DNA of 64,000 nucleotides from Xanthobacteraceae bacterium (GTDB taxonomy: Bacteria; Pseudomonadota; Alphaproteobacteria; Rhizobiales; Xanthobacteraceae), in the NCBI GenBank assembly GCA_028290465.1, contig JAQGJU010000086.1:1-64000 (forward strand). The letters run 5' to 3'. Below are positions 1 to 7,933 of this stretch, in pieces. The translations under genes and the position numbers were made by a program. The notes under the pieces were generated by a model. That model had not been told where the DNA came from, ran no database searches, and saw only the letters and a program-made list of their open reading frames with translations. Within the stretch, counting starts at the first letter, position 1. Each line of letters starts with the position of its first letter.

Positions 1-1
1 C

Positions 2-1372
2 GTTCCGTTGTTTCAGGAACAGGCCATGCGGCTCGCGATCGATGCGGCGAAATTCACGCCTCCGGAAGCAGATCGGTTGCGTCGCGCCATGGCAACGTTC
101 AAACGCTCGGGGACGATTCAATTTTTCGAAAAGAAATTTATCGATGGCATGAGCAACCGGGGTTACGACCGCGCCTTCGCGGTTCGTTGCTTCGATCAGA
201 TCAAAGGCTTCGGCGATTACGGCTTTCCGGAGAGTCACGCCGCGAGCTTTGCGTTGCTGGTTTATGACTCGGCCTGGCTGAAGTGCCATTACCCGGATGT
301 GTTCGCGGCGGCGCTGCTTAACGCACAACCGATGGGTTTCTATGCGTCGGCACAGATCATCCGCGACGTGCGCGAGCACGGTGTCGAAGTGCGGCCCGTC
401 GATCTCCATCACTCCGAATGGGACAACACGCTGGAGCCGGGACCGCACGCGGGTGCGCGCGTGCATAGCCTGCACCAAGAGATGGCGGGTGTCATCAAGA
501 CGACGCATGCGGTTCGTCTCGGCATGCGCGAAATCAAAGGCATGAAGGAGGAAGACGCGAAGCTGATCGTCGCAAAGCGGCGCGACGGCTACGACTCGAT
601 CCGCGATGTCTGGCTGCGCACCGGCCTTGATCCAAGCGTTCTAGAGCGCCTCGCCGATGCCGATGCGTTCGGCTCGCTCGGCCTCACCCGGCGTGAGGCG
701 CTATGGGCCGTCAAGGCGCTCGGACGCGTCGGCGACCAGGACGACGATCTGCCGTTGTTTCAAAATGGCGCCGCGACGCCGCTACTTTCTTTCTTGCAAG
801 AAGAATCGACTGCGAACCATCCCATCGCCATTCACGCGCAGAAGGAAGCCGAAGTGCTTCTCCCGCCGATGCCGATCGGCGAGGAAGTCGTGAACGACTA
901 TCGCTTCCTGCGGCTGTCATTGCGCGCGCATCCGGCGCAGTTTCTACGCGGCGATCTTGCCGCCCGGCGCATCGCCACCAATGACACATTGCGCGCCAGC
1001 AAATCCGGCACGCGCGTGTCCGTCTCCGGTCTCGTCACCTGCCGGCAGCGGCCGGGCTCGGCTAAAGGCGTCGTGTTCCTGACCATCGAGGACGAGACGT
1101 CCGTCGCCAATATCATCGTCTGGCCGGCCATGATGGAGCGCTTCCGTCCGGTGGTGCTGGGCGCGCGCTACATCGCGGTCACCGGCCGCATGCAGCAGGA
1201 GGCCGGCGTGATCCATGTGGTGGCCGAACGGCTGGAGGATCTGACTTTTCTGCTGACCCGGCTGGCGGACGGATCGGCGGCCGGGAATCTCACCGAGATG
1301 CCCGAACTCGCCGCCGATCTCGACGTCCATGCACGCGGCACCGCCCACGCGCCGACCCGGCGCGGGCGGTAG
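2..1372 (+). CDS. dnaE2: Error-prone DNA polymerase DnaE2 (ImuC), C-terminal part, 5' truncated by window edge
   Basis: This is the 3' part of a DnaE2/ImuC-type DNA polymerase III alpha paralogue, which carries out translesion synthesis with ImuA/ImuB after SOS induction. The reading frame is open to the first base of the window, and the first residues read VPLFQEQAM, a conserved DnaE-family segment, so the true start lies upstream. After the polymerase thumb/finger region come helix-hairpin-helix-like sequence and, near the C-terminus, an OB-fold-like stretch (GTRVSVSGLVTCRQ to about 75 residues on) typical of DnaE2. About 456 of an expected 1,050-1,150 residues are present. imuA/imuB normally lie upstream, outside the window. 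The first copy of a composite palindromic repeat starts 40 bases after the stop codon. Confidence 0.93.
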   Translation, partial: VPLFQEQAMRLAIDAAKFTPPEADRLRRAMATFKRSGTIQFFEKKFIDGMSNRGYDRAFAVRCFDQIKGFGDYGFPESHAASFALLVYDSAWLKCHYPDVFAAALLNAQPMGFYASAQIIRDVREHGVEVRPVDLHHSEWDNTLEPGPHAGARVHSLHQEMAGVIKTTHAVRLGMREIKGMKEEDAKLIVAKRRDGYDSIRDVWLRTGLDPSVLERLADADAFGSLGLTRREALWAVKALGRVGDQDDDLPLFQNGAATPLLSFLQEESTANHPIAIHAQKEAEVLLPPMPIGEEVVNDYRFLRLSLRAHPAQFLRGDLAARRIATNDTLRASKSGTRVSVSGLVTCRQRPGSAKGVVFLTIEDETSVANIIVWPAMMERFRPVVLGARYIAVTGRMQQEAGVIHVVAERLEDLTFLLTRLADGSAAGNLTEMPELAADLDVHARGTAHAPTRRGR

Positions 1373-1411
1373 AGCTTTTTCGATCTTAGATGGCATGCTC
1401 GGCGCCGCTTT

Positions 1412-1562
1412 CCCTCTCCCCGCAAAAGCGGGGAGAGGGTGACTTCCGAGCGAAGCGAGGAAGTCGGGTGAGGGGCCGATGCTGAGCAAGCGGCACGCGC
1501 GCCCCTCACCCGGCTCGCATAAGAACGCTCGCCACCCTCTCCCCGCAAAAGCGGGGCGAGGG
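1412..1562. repeat. Composite palindromic intergenic element, copy 1
   Basis: Two hairpins (CTCTCCCCGC-aaaa-GCGGGGAGAG at the left, CTCTCCCCGC-aaaa-GCGGGGCGAG at the right) flank a centre that carries GGGTGAGGGG and, further on, CCCCTCACCC in inverted orientation. The whole element is therefore an inverted repeat of two hairpin arms. It lies between the convergent ends of dnaE2 and the exported DUF5666-like gene. Six related copies occur in this window. Confidence 0.85.
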
Positions 1563-1620
1563 AGTGCGCAGCATTCGCGGCAACTTCCGAACTTAATTTC
1601 GCGCGGAAGCTAATGTGTTC

Positions 1621-2289
1621 TCACATCGGCGGGGTCAGGCCGTCGCGGCCGACCGAGATGTTCGGCGCCTGATAGGAGCCATCGGCCTGCTTGCGCGCGC
1701 CATTGATCATCACCTTGGCGCCGGGCTTGAGCTCATCCTTGGTGCCCGGCAGATAGGTCACAATCGGAATGCCCGCCGGCACGATGATCTTCTTCTCACC
1801 GTCCTTGTATTTCAAGGTCAGCACCTCGCCATCGACGCTGGCCACCCGGTTGTCGACCGCCGCGTTGGTCATGGTGCTGCCGGGCACATTGTCCCACTGA
1901 CTAAAACCTTCACCGGTGCCGCGCATCGTTTCCGGGAAAATGTGAATGTGCATCGCCTTCTGGCTGCCGTCGGGCTGCGGCATCGCCGAGACGCCGATAT
2001 AGGAACCGGCCTTCACATCGGCAAGCGTCACCGCCACGATGCCGCGCACGGTTCCGGTATCGGTCAGCTTCACCACCATGCTGGCGCCGTCGCGGGCCTT
2101 TACGGTGATGGCCGCGCCGTCGACCTGCTCGATGGTGCCGCGGATGCGGATCGGCCGGTCGGCCGCGCCGGGCACCGGCGCCATTCCTTGCGGTGCCATC
2201 CCCTGTGCCGAAGCCGCGCTGGTGGCGGCGACCGCCAGTAGCATCGCCAGCCCGCAGGCTGCCAGAATATCCCGTGTGGTACGTTTCAT
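1621..2289 (-). CDS. Exported DUF5666-like protein of unknown function
   Basis: A 222-residue protein with a clear Sec signal peptide (MKRTTRDILAACGLAMLLAV, cleavage near AASAQ). After a short Met/Pro/Gly linker (AQGMAPQGMAPVPGA) it has a beta-rich domain that begins RIRGTIEQVDGAAITVKA and has the repeated 'GTI..vdg..itV' pattern of DUF5666-type OB-like proteins. The start is placed at the ATG that has GGGAGAG eight bases upstream; the frame also extends 20 codons further up but without a ribosome site or signal peptide there. It probably acts in the periplasm. No enzyme motif is visible and I do not assign a function. It lies 96 bases downstream of the aroE paralogue on the same strand and may or may not share its transcript. 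Confidence 0.8.
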   Translation of the reverse strand: MKRTTRDILAACGLAMLLAVAATSAASAQGMAPQGMAPVPGAADRPIRIRGTIEQVDGAAITVKARDGASMVVKLTDTGTVRGIVAVTLADVKAGSYIGVSAMPQPDGSQKAMHIHIFPETMRGTGEGFSQWDNVPGSTMTNAAVDNRVASVDGEVLTLKYKDGEKKIIVPAGIPIVTYLPGTKDELKPGAKVMINGARKQADGSYQAPNISVGRDGLTPPM

Positions 2290-2385
2290 ATGATCTCTCC
2301 CGAAATGAAGCCGCGCCGAAACAAGCGGATGGCCGGTCTGAGCGAACAACCCCGCCGGGTCTACCCTATTCCGGGCCGATCACGG

Positions 2386-3234
2386 CTATTTGCGCACGTC
2401 CTTTCGCAAATCCGCCTCGACCAGCGCCCGCAATTCCGGCGTCACCTCCGGACGGACGCCGAACCACAATTCGAAACCATGTACCGCCTGATGCAGCAGC
2501 ATGCCGAGGCCATCGGCGGTGCGCAGCCCGCGTTCGCGGGCGGCCGCCAGCAGCTTGGTTTCCAGCGGCGTATAGACGATGTCGGCCACCACCGCGCTCG
2601 GCTGCAGATGGTCGAGTGGGAGCTCGATATCGCCCTGCCCGGTCATGCCGAGCGAGGTGGTATTGACCAGGAGGTCGGCGACGCCCAGCAGGCCTGACGC
2701 TTCCTCCCAACGCACCGGATTGATGCCTTTGCCGAACCGTTCACGGAATTCTTCGGCCCGCGCCAACGTGCGGTTGGCGACATGGATGCGCTCGACGCCG
2801 CGCTGCACCAATGCATAAACGACCGCCCGTGCGGCGCCACCGGCGCCGAGCACCAGCGCGCTGTCGAGACCGCGGTCCCAGCTTCTGCACGACGCATTGA
2901 GGTTCTCGACAAAGCCCTCGACGTCGGTATTGGTCGCGTGCAGCGTCTTGCCGTCGAACCACAGCGTATTGGCGGCGCCGACCGCTTCGGCGCGATCGTC
3001 GGGCTCGGACAATGCCAGCGCCGCTTCCTTGTGCGGCAGCGTGACATTGGCCCCGACATAGCCCTTCGACGCTAGATTGCGGACGAAATCCTCGAACGCT
3101 TCCGGCGGCACCGCCTCGCGACGATATTCGCCCTCGATGCCGTGCTGCTTGATCCAATAGTTGTGAATCAGCGGCGAGCGCGAATGCCCGGCCGGCCAGC
3201 CGATGACGCAGGCTGCGCGCGATGTGTCGCTCAT
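2386..3234 (-). CDS. aroE: Shikimate dehydrogenase family protein (AroE paralogue)
   Basis: 282 residues, the usual AroE length. The N-terminal substrate domain has GWPAGHSRSP (Ser18/Ser20 shikimate-binding pair), NVTLPHKE with catalytic Lys69, and TNTDVEG with Asp104. The NADP(H) domain has GAGGAARA (130-137) and NRT (154-156). All catalytic residues are present, so it should reduce 3-dehydroshikimate or a related cyclitol acid (quinate/shikimate). The start is the ATG of MSDTSRAACVIG; the 46 in-frame codons upstream belong to the SDR gene region. It is the last gene of a minus-strand run with a DapA-family lyase, FAH protein, HpaR-like regulator and SDR, an unusual place for a biosynthetic aroE. 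A catabolic role or a second copy elsewhere is an inference. Confidence 0.85.
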   Translation of the reverse strand: MSDTSRAACVIGWPAGHSRSPLIHNYWIKQHGIEGEYRREAVPPEAFEDFVRNLASKGYVGANVTLPHKEAALALSEPDDRAEAVGAANTLWFDGKTLHATNTDVEGFVENLNASCRSWDRGLDSALVLGAGGAARAVVYALVQRGVERIHVANRTLARAEEFRERFGKGINPVRWEEASGLLGVADLLVNTTSLGMTGQGDIELPLDHLQPSAVVADIVYTPLETKLLAAARERGLRTADGLGMLLHQAVHGFELWFGVRPEVTPELRALVEADLRKDVRK

Positions 3235-3274
3235 GAAGATCGCTTCCGTACGGTCGCCGGGCCGGGGCAGATCA

Positions 3275-4063
3275 TCAGGAATATCCAGGCGTCGAGCCGC
3301 CATCGACCGAGATCGCAGCCCCGATGATGTGGCGCGCCGGGGCGCTGCACAGGAACACGGCGAGCGCGGCAACGTCCTCCGGCTGGCCGATACGGCGCAA
3401 GCCCTGCTTGGCGAGCAGTTCGGCCTGCAGCTTTTCCGGCGTAGTGCCGAGCGTGGCGGCGCGCTGCTGGTGCAATTCGAGGACGCGCTCGGTCTGCGTC
3501 ATGCCGGGATTGATGACGTTGACGTTGACGCCTTCGCGCCGGCCAAGCTTGGACAGACCTTTGGAAAAATTCCCCATGGCGGCATTGACCGCGCCGCCGA
3601 TCAGGAAAGTGGTGTCCGGCGTGCGCGCCGCGCCGCCGCCAATGTTGACGACGTGGCCTTCCGCGGCGCGCAACAACGGCCAGAACAGCCGGGTGAGCCG
3701 CACGCAGCCGAAGAATTTCAGCGCGAAGCCGTCGAGCCAGACGGCGTCGGGTTGCTCCAGGAACCCGCCGGCCTTGGTGGCGCCGGCATTATTGATCAGC
3801 ACGTCGCAGCGCCCGAAACGCTCACTGACTGTCGCGAAGACCTGTTCGCAGGAGGCCAGTTCGCGCAGATCCGTCGCGATGGTCAGCGGCTCCAGGCCGT
3901 CGGCGGCGACGATTGCGGCCGACGCCGACTTGAGATTGTCAGCCGATGAGGCGACCAGCACGGTCTGCGCGCCCTCGCGTGCGAAGGCCAGCGCGATACC
4001 CCGGCCGATGCCGCGGCTGCCGCCGGTGACAACGACGATCTTGTCCTTGAAGGCGTTCGACAT
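3275..4063 (-). CDS. SDR-fold protein lacking the YxxxK catalytic pair
   Basis: 262 residues with a good Rossmann fold: TGGSRGIG (13-20) for the dinucleotide, a DVLINNAG segment (87-94) and a C-terminal VDGGSTPGYS tail. Where classical short-chain dehydrogenases have Ser...Tyr-x-x-x-Lys, this protein reads NIGGGAARTPDTTFLIGGAV; aligned on the helix AAxxxFxKxL, Tyr becomes Gly156 and Lys becomes Asn160, and the catalytic Ser is Gly. It therefore probably cannot do standard carbonyl reduction, though it may still bind NAD(P). It sits between the HpaR-like regulator (42 bases away) and the aroE paralogue (40 bases away) in one minus-strand run. It could be a 3-oxoacyl-reductase-like binding protein or an enzyme using another mechanism. 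Confidence 0.85.
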   Translation of the reverse strand: MSNAFKDKIVVVTGGSRGIGRGIALAFAREGAQTVLVASSADNLKSASAAIVAADGLEPLTIATDLRELASCEQVFATVSERFGRCDVLINNAGATKAGGFLEQPDAVWLDGFALKFFGCVRLTRLFWPLLRAAEGHVVNIGGGAARTPDTTFLIGGAVNAAMGNFSKGLSKLGRREGVNVNVINPGMTQTERVLELHQQRAATLGTTPEKLQAELLAKQGLRRIGQPEDVAALAVFLCSAPARHIIGAAISVDGGSTPGYS

Positions 4064-4105
4064 GTGTCCTCCGCTGTTTCCAGATTGGTAGCGGGAGGTG
4101 GCCTT

Positions 4106-4654
4106 CTAGTCCAGCGGCGGCGCTGTTCCGGTATCGCGGGTCCAGCGCGCGGTGCGTTTTACGGCAGCATCGCCCGACGGCTTGTCGCCCAGCGCCGCGA
4201 TGGTGTCGTCCAGCAGACGATAGAGTTCCTGCAGCCGCGCCGCGCCGACATCCTTGGCAATGCCCGCATAGATCGCCTCGGACTCGGCCGCCAGGGTCGC
4301 GAAAAGTTTACGCCCGCGCGGTGTCAGCGACACCAGCACCCGGCGCTGGTCATGGGCGTGGGCGCGGCGCGCCAGCACGCCATCCTCGGCGAGCTTGGGC
4401 AGCATCCGCGACAGGCTGGCCGGCAGAATGCAACAGCGCGCCGCGAGATCGAGAATCTCCAGCGCCTCGACCTCATTGAGCGCGCGGATCACCCGCCATT
4501 GCTGGTCGGTCAGGCCGCGCTCGGCGAGGTGCGGCCGAAACCGTTCCATCACGGCCTCGCGCGCGCGCATCAACTGCATCGGCAGCGAACGTGCGAACGG
4601 GCGCATGGCCGGCGTAGCGTCCGGCATAACTCCTGCCGGGCGCGGCTTCTTCAT
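4106..4654 (-). CDS. hpaR: MarR-family regulator, HpaR-like (homoprotocatechuate operon)
   Basis: 182 residues with a winged helix typical of MarR proteins: LTDQQWRVIRALNEVEALEI, the recognition-helix region ILPASLSRMLPKLAEDGVLA, and the wing HDQRRVLVSLTPRGRKLF. The pattern best matches HpaR, the repressor of homoprotocatechuate degradation operons. The start ATG overlaps the stop of the FAH gene by four bases (ATGA, 4651-4654), so the two are translationally coupled. A Lys/Pro-rich N-terminal tail and a basic C-terminal tail flank the core. Its likely operator is the palindrome at 6467-6478, in the divergent promoter region of this cluster. The hpaR name rests on family resemblance plus the neighbouring hpaF and hpaD genes. 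Confidence 0.83.
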   Translation of the reverse strand: MKKPRPAGVMPDATPAMRPFARSLPMQLMRAREAVMERFRPHLAERGLTDQQWRVIRALNEVEALEILDLAARCCILPASLSRMLPKLAEDGVLARRAHAHDQRRVLVSLTPRGRKLFATLAAESEAIYAGIAKDVGAARLQELYRLLDDTIAALGDKPSGDAAVKRTARWTRDTGTAPPLD

Positions 4655-5508
4655 GTCTCGGCCACGACGCGGTTGCGCAACACGCCGATCTCCGGCACTT
4701 CGATCTCGACCACGTCGCCCGGCACCAGCCAGCGCGGCGGATCGAAACGCGCCCCGGCGCCGGTCGGCGTGCCGCTGACAATCATGTCGCCGGGCTTGAG
4801 CGTCGTGAACGTCGAAATGTAGGCGAGCAGATCCGCGAACGGAAAGATCAGATTCGCGGTGGTGTCGTCCTGGCGCAACTCGCCATTGACCTTGGTGGTC
4901 AGATGCAGCGGGCGCGCGAAATCGATCGCGTCGGCCGTCACCATCCACGGGCCGATACTGCCGGACGCGTCGAAATTCTTGCCCTGCGTGACGTTGAACT
5001 TGCCGTGGCGCAGCCAGTCGCGCACGCTGCCTTCGTTGCACAGCGTCAGGCCGGCGATGTGCGACAGCGCGTTCTCCTTGGCGATGTGGCGGCCGGCCTT
5101 GCCGATCACCAGCACGATCTCGCCTTCGTAATCGAGCAGGGCCGACACTTTCGGCCGCACGATCGGCTGCTCATGCGCGACCACCGAACCCGGCGTGCGG
5201 AAGAACAGGCTCGGATATTTCGGCTGGTCGGTGTTGTCCTTGTACTCGGCATTGCGGTCGGCATAGTTGACGCCGACGCACAGAATTTTCTCGCCGCCCA
5301 GCACCGGCACCAGCAATTCGGCTTCGCTCAGCGCAAAATCCGGCCGCACGCCTGTGGCGCTCTGAATGGCCTCGCCGAGCGCGCCGCCCCGCAGCACGTC
5401 GAGCAGCGTCGGAAACCGGGCGAGCCGCGGCCGCAGATCGACCAGTCCGTCGCCCATAATGGCGCCGAAACTCTGCCGGCCGCGGATATTGTAGCTCGCA
5501 AGCTTCAT
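4651..5508 (-). CDS. Fumarylacetoacetate hydrolase (FAH) family protein, likely HpaG-type isomerase/decarboxylase
   Basis: 285 residues of the FAH fold. The active-site metal motif DYEGEIVLVIGK supplies Glu128 and Glu130. The third ligand position, usually Asp in a NDVSARD motif, reads CNEGSVRD here, so Glu159 would replace Asp. The segments ILCVGVNYADRNAEY and GSIGPWMV are typical of the 2-hydroxyhepta-2,4-diene-1,7-dioate isomerase/5-oxopent-3-ene-tricarboxylate decarboxylase branch. In a homoprotocatechuate pathway this is the step after HpaF. It follows the DapA-family gene by 7 bases and overlaps the regulator gene by 4, so it lies in one operon. Other FAH-family activities (acylpyruvate hydrolysis) cannot be excluded. 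Confidence 0.85.
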   Translation of the reverse strand: MKLASYNIRGRQSFGAIMGDGLVDLRPRLARFPTLLDVLRGGALGEAIQSATGVRPDFALSEAELLVPVLGGEKILCVGVNYADRNAEYKDNTDQPKYPSLFFRTPGSVVAHEQPIVRPKVSALLDYEGEIVLVIGKAGRHIAKENALSHIAGLTLCNEGSVRDWLRHGKFNVTQGKNFDASGSIGPWMVTADAIDFARPLHLTTKVNGELRQDDTTANLIFPFADLLAYISTFTTLKPGDMIVSGTPTGAGARFDPPRWLVPGDVVEIEVPEIGVLRNRVVAET

Positions 5509-5515
5509 AGCGTCC

Positions 5516-6412
5516 TCACATCAGCCCGGCGCGGGCCAGCACGCCATCGAGGCGCTTTTCCAGTTCCGGCGTCGCCGGAACCATCGGCAACCGATGCTCA
5601 TTGGCCGGAATGATACCGAGCTTCTTGGCCATGTATTTCATCGGAATCGGGTTGGTGTCGAAGAACACCGCCTTGTTGATCTCATGCAGCTTATGATGCA
5701 ACGCCTGCGCGGCCGCAAGATCGCCGCGCCACACCGCCTCGCATAGTTCGGCCAGCGGCTTCGGGCGCAGATTGCCGACCGCGTTCATCAGCCCGCAGGC
5801 GCCGATCGCCATCATCGGGAACGACAGATCCTCCAGGCCGACGAAAATCTTGAAATCGCGACCGACCGCCGCCAGGCAATCGGTGACGAATTCGAGATCG
5901 GTCGCGGCGTGCTTCATGCCGACGAAGCTAGGCGACTTGTCTTTGAGTTCCTTGACGGTGTCGACCGTGACATTGACGGCGGCGCGTCCCGGAATGTGGT
6001 AGATCATCCAGGGCACGTCGTTGTTCCTGGTGACTTCGAGATAATACTGGATGATGCCGCGCTGCGGCGGCCGCGTGTAATACGGCGTCACGATCAGCAG
6101 CGCGTCGGCGCCGGCCTTGACGGCGTGATCGGTGAGTTCTTTCGTCTCGGCCAGCGACTGCGATCCGCTCGCCACCACGACCGGCACGCGACCCTTGACC
6201 TGTTCGATCGCCAGCGTCACCAGCTGGTTGCGTTCCGCCACCGTCAGGCAGGCCGGCTCGGCCGTGGTGCCGTTCACCAGAATGCCGTGCGAACCTTGCG
6301 CGATCTGCATCTCGATCAGCCGTGCGTAGGTTTCTTCGTCGATGGCGCCGTTGCGGAACGGGGTGACGAGCGGCGGAATCGAGCCCTTCAAACGGTCGAG
6401 CGGCAACGGCAT
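5516..6412 (-). CDS. DapA/DHDPS-family pyruvate lyase or aldolase
   Basis: 298 residues, a complete class I (beta/alpha)8 lyase of the dihydrodipicolinate synthase family. Seen: PPLVTPF near the start, GTTAE (48-52), YHIPGR with Tyr138, and GMKHAATD with the Schiff-base Lys167. Such enzymes make or break a C-C bond next to pyruvate. Because it heads an operon with HpaR and FAH proteins and faces hpaF-hpaD, I infer that it does the last aldol cleavage of the pathway (pyruvate plus succinic semialdehyde), the job usually done by the unrelated metal-dependent HpaI. A true lysine-biosynthesis dapA is less likely here. Confidence 0.85.
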   Translation of the reverse strand: MPLPLDRLKGSIPPLVTPFRNGAIDEETYARLIEMQIAQGSHGILVNGTTAEPACLTVAERNQLVTLAIEQVKGRVPVVVASGSQSLAETKELTDHAVKAGADALLIVTPYYTRPPQRGIIQYYLEVTRNNDVPWMIYHIPGRAAVNVTVDTVKELKDKSPSFVGMKHAATDLEFVTDCLAAVGRDFKIFVGLEDLSFPMMAIGACGLMNAVGNLRPKPLAELCEAVWRGDLAAAQALHHKLHEINKAVFFDTNPIPMKYMAKKLGIIPANEHRLPMVPATPELEKRLDGVLARAGLM

Positions 6413-6545
6413 GGGATTTAGCTCCGGCAGGAAATGGCAAGGTTGACGGCGGGCCGCAGGCGATGATTAACATGTTAAGATTCGCCACAGCGACCGTCAA
6501 TTGCGCCTATGATGATCGCAGCGAGACTTGAGGGGGAAACACATT
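6413..6545. promoter_or_regulatory. Divergent promoter region of the homoprotocatechuate-type cluster
   Basis: These 133 bases separate the start of the DapA-family gene (minus) from hpaF (plus) and must hold promoters for both. A perfect 12-base palindrome, TTAACATGTTAA, lies at 6467-6478 near the middle, the size and symmetry expected of a MarR/HpaR operator. GAGGGGG before hpaF (about 6532-6538) is the hpaF ribosome site. No -35/-10 pair can be called with confidence. Confidence 0.6.
6467..6478. promoter_or_regulatory. Candidate HpaR operator palindrome TTAACATGTTAA
   Basis: A perfect 12-base inverted repeat between the two divergent arms of the homoprotocatechuate-type cluster. MarR-family dimers bind such AT-rich palindromes. 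The HpaR-like gene is the third gene of the left arm. Assignment is by position and symmetry only. Confidence 0.5.
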
Positions 6546-6932
6546 ATGCCGCACGTCATCGCGGAGTATTCGGCCAATCTGGAAGACCGTCTCGATATCG
6601 GCGCGCTGATCGCCGACCTGCATCAGGTGGTGGCGGCATCGGGCGTGGCCGATCTTGCCGCGATCCGGACCCGCGCGGCGCGGCGCGAACACTTCCGGGT
6701 CGGCGACGGCGCGCCGGCCAACGGCTTCGTGCACATCACCATGCGGCTGCGGGTCGGCCGCAGCCAGGAGATCCTGAATGCGCTCGGCCAGTCGCTGCTC
6801 GACGCCGCCGACCGGCGATTGCAGGACGTCCATGCGACACATCCGGTCGCCCTCACGGTCGAAATGCACGAGATCGATCAACTGACCTTCCGCCGCAATA
6901 GCCTGCGCGAACGCACCGACAGCGCCGCCTAG
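6546..6932 (+). CDS. hpaF: 5-carboxymethyl-2-hydroxymuconate delta-isomerase
   Basis: 128 residues of the CHMI/4-oxalocrotonate tautomerase superfamily. The mature protein begins with the catalytic Pro (MPHVIAEYSANL), so the start must be this ATG and not the one 18 bases upstream; GAGGGGG precedes it at good spacing. The enzyme isomerises 5-carboxymethyl-2-hydroxymuconate in homoprotocatechuate breakdown. It is followed after 10 bases by hpaD, its pathway partner, and diverges from the FAH/DapA/HpaR arm. The dehydrogenase that should precede it (HpaE) and the hydratase (HpaH) are not in the window. Confidence 0.88.
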   Translation: MPHVIAEYSANLEDRLDIGALIADLHQVVAASGVADLAAIRTRAARREHFRVGDGAPANGFVHITMRLRVGRSQEILNALGQSLLDAADRRLQDVHATHPVALTVEMHEIDQLTFRRNSLRERTDSAA

Positions 6933-6942
6933 GGACAACCCC

Positions 6943-7926
6943 ATGCCGGTCCGCCCTCCCAATCACGCGCCGCCGTTCAATATCGTACGCGCCAGCCATG
7001 CCGAACTCGGCGTGCGCGACCTTGGCGCTTCGCGCGCATTCTATGTCGACTGCCTCGGCTTTCTGGCCAGCACCGAGACCTCCGACGCGCTGCATCTGCG
7101 CGCCGTCGAGGAGCGCAACCACCATTCGCTGGTACTGACTAAAGCGACCGAGCCGACGGTGCGGGCGCTGGCCTTTAAAGTCGCGAGCGACGAAGACCTC
7201 GACAAGGCCGAACACTGGTTCAAGCGCCGGAACTATCCGGTGTCGTTTCCCGACATCCCGCATCAGGGCCGCACGCTACGCACCGCGGACCCGTTCGGCA
7301 TGCCGCTCGACTTCTATTTCAAGATGGATCAGAGCGAGCGCATGTTGCAGAAATACGCCGCCTACAAGGGCGCACGGATTCAGCGCATCGATCATCTGAA
7401 CTGCTTCACGCCGGACGTGCAGGCCAGCTACGACTTCTACGGCGATCTCGGCTTCCGGCTGACCGAGTATACGGAGACCGAGGGCGCCGACCCGAAACTG
7501 TGGGCGGTGTGGATGCATCGCAAGGGCAATGTCCACGACCTCGCCTTCACCAATGGCGCCGGTCCGCGCCTGCACCATGTCGGCGTCTGGACGCCGAGCG
7601 CGTCCGACATCATCCATATCTGCGACGTGATGGCGACCTGCGGCTACCTGCCCAACATGGAGCGCGGGCCCGGACGCCACGGCATCTCCAACGCGTTCTT
7701 CCTGTATGTTCGCGACCCGGACGGCCACCGCATCGAACTGTTCACCTCGGATTATCTGACGGTCGATCCGGATCTCGAGCCGATCCGCTGGACCCTGACC
7801 GATCCGCAGCGCCAGACGCTGTGGGGCCAACCGGCGCCGAAGTCCTGGTTCGAAGAGGGCTCGACTTTTGCCGGCGTGCCGGTGCGCGCGCCGGCGCTGG
7901 CCGCGCAGCCGATCGTGGCGAGGTAA
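6943..7926 (+). CDS. hpaD: 3,4-dihydroxyphenylacetate (homoprotocatechuate) 2,3-dioxygenase
   Basis: 327 residues, two tandem vicinal-oxygen-chelate modules as in type I extradiol dioxygenases of the Brevibacterium/Arthrobacter HPCD kind. Iron ligands are visible as His151 (IQRIDHLNCF), His212 (RLHHVGVW) and Glu265 (GHRIELFTSDY). The second-sphere residues His198 and Tyr255 fall at the same spacing from His212 and Glu265 as His200, His214, Tyr257 and Glu267 do in the B. fuscum enzyme. It opens the ring of homoprotocatechuate between C2 and C3. It lies 10 bases after hpaF with AGGGA as its ribosome site. Metal (Fe or Mn) cannot be told from sequence. Confidence 0.9.
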   Translation: MPVRPPNHAPPFNIVRASHAELGVRDLGASRAFYVDCLGFLASTETSDALHLRAVEERNHHSLVLTKATEPTVRALAFKVASDEDLDKAEHWFKRRNYPVSFPDIPHQGRTLRTADPFGMPLDFYFKMDQSERMLQKYAAYKGARIQRIDHLNCFTPDVQASYDFYGDLGFRLTEYTETEGADPKLWAVWMHRKGNVHDLAFTNGAGPRLHHVGVWTPSASDIIHICDVMATCGYLPNMERGPGRHGISNAFFLYVRDPDGHRIELFTSDYLTVDPDLEPIRWTLTDPQRQTLWGQPAPKSWFEEGSTFAGVPVRAPALAAQPIVAR

Positions 7927-7933
7927 TCTTCTT

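Noticed and set aside
944-1489. Minus-strand ORFs under dnaE2
   Set aside because: They are antisense to the conserved polymerase frame and run into the palindromic repeat; typical of high-GC shadow frames.
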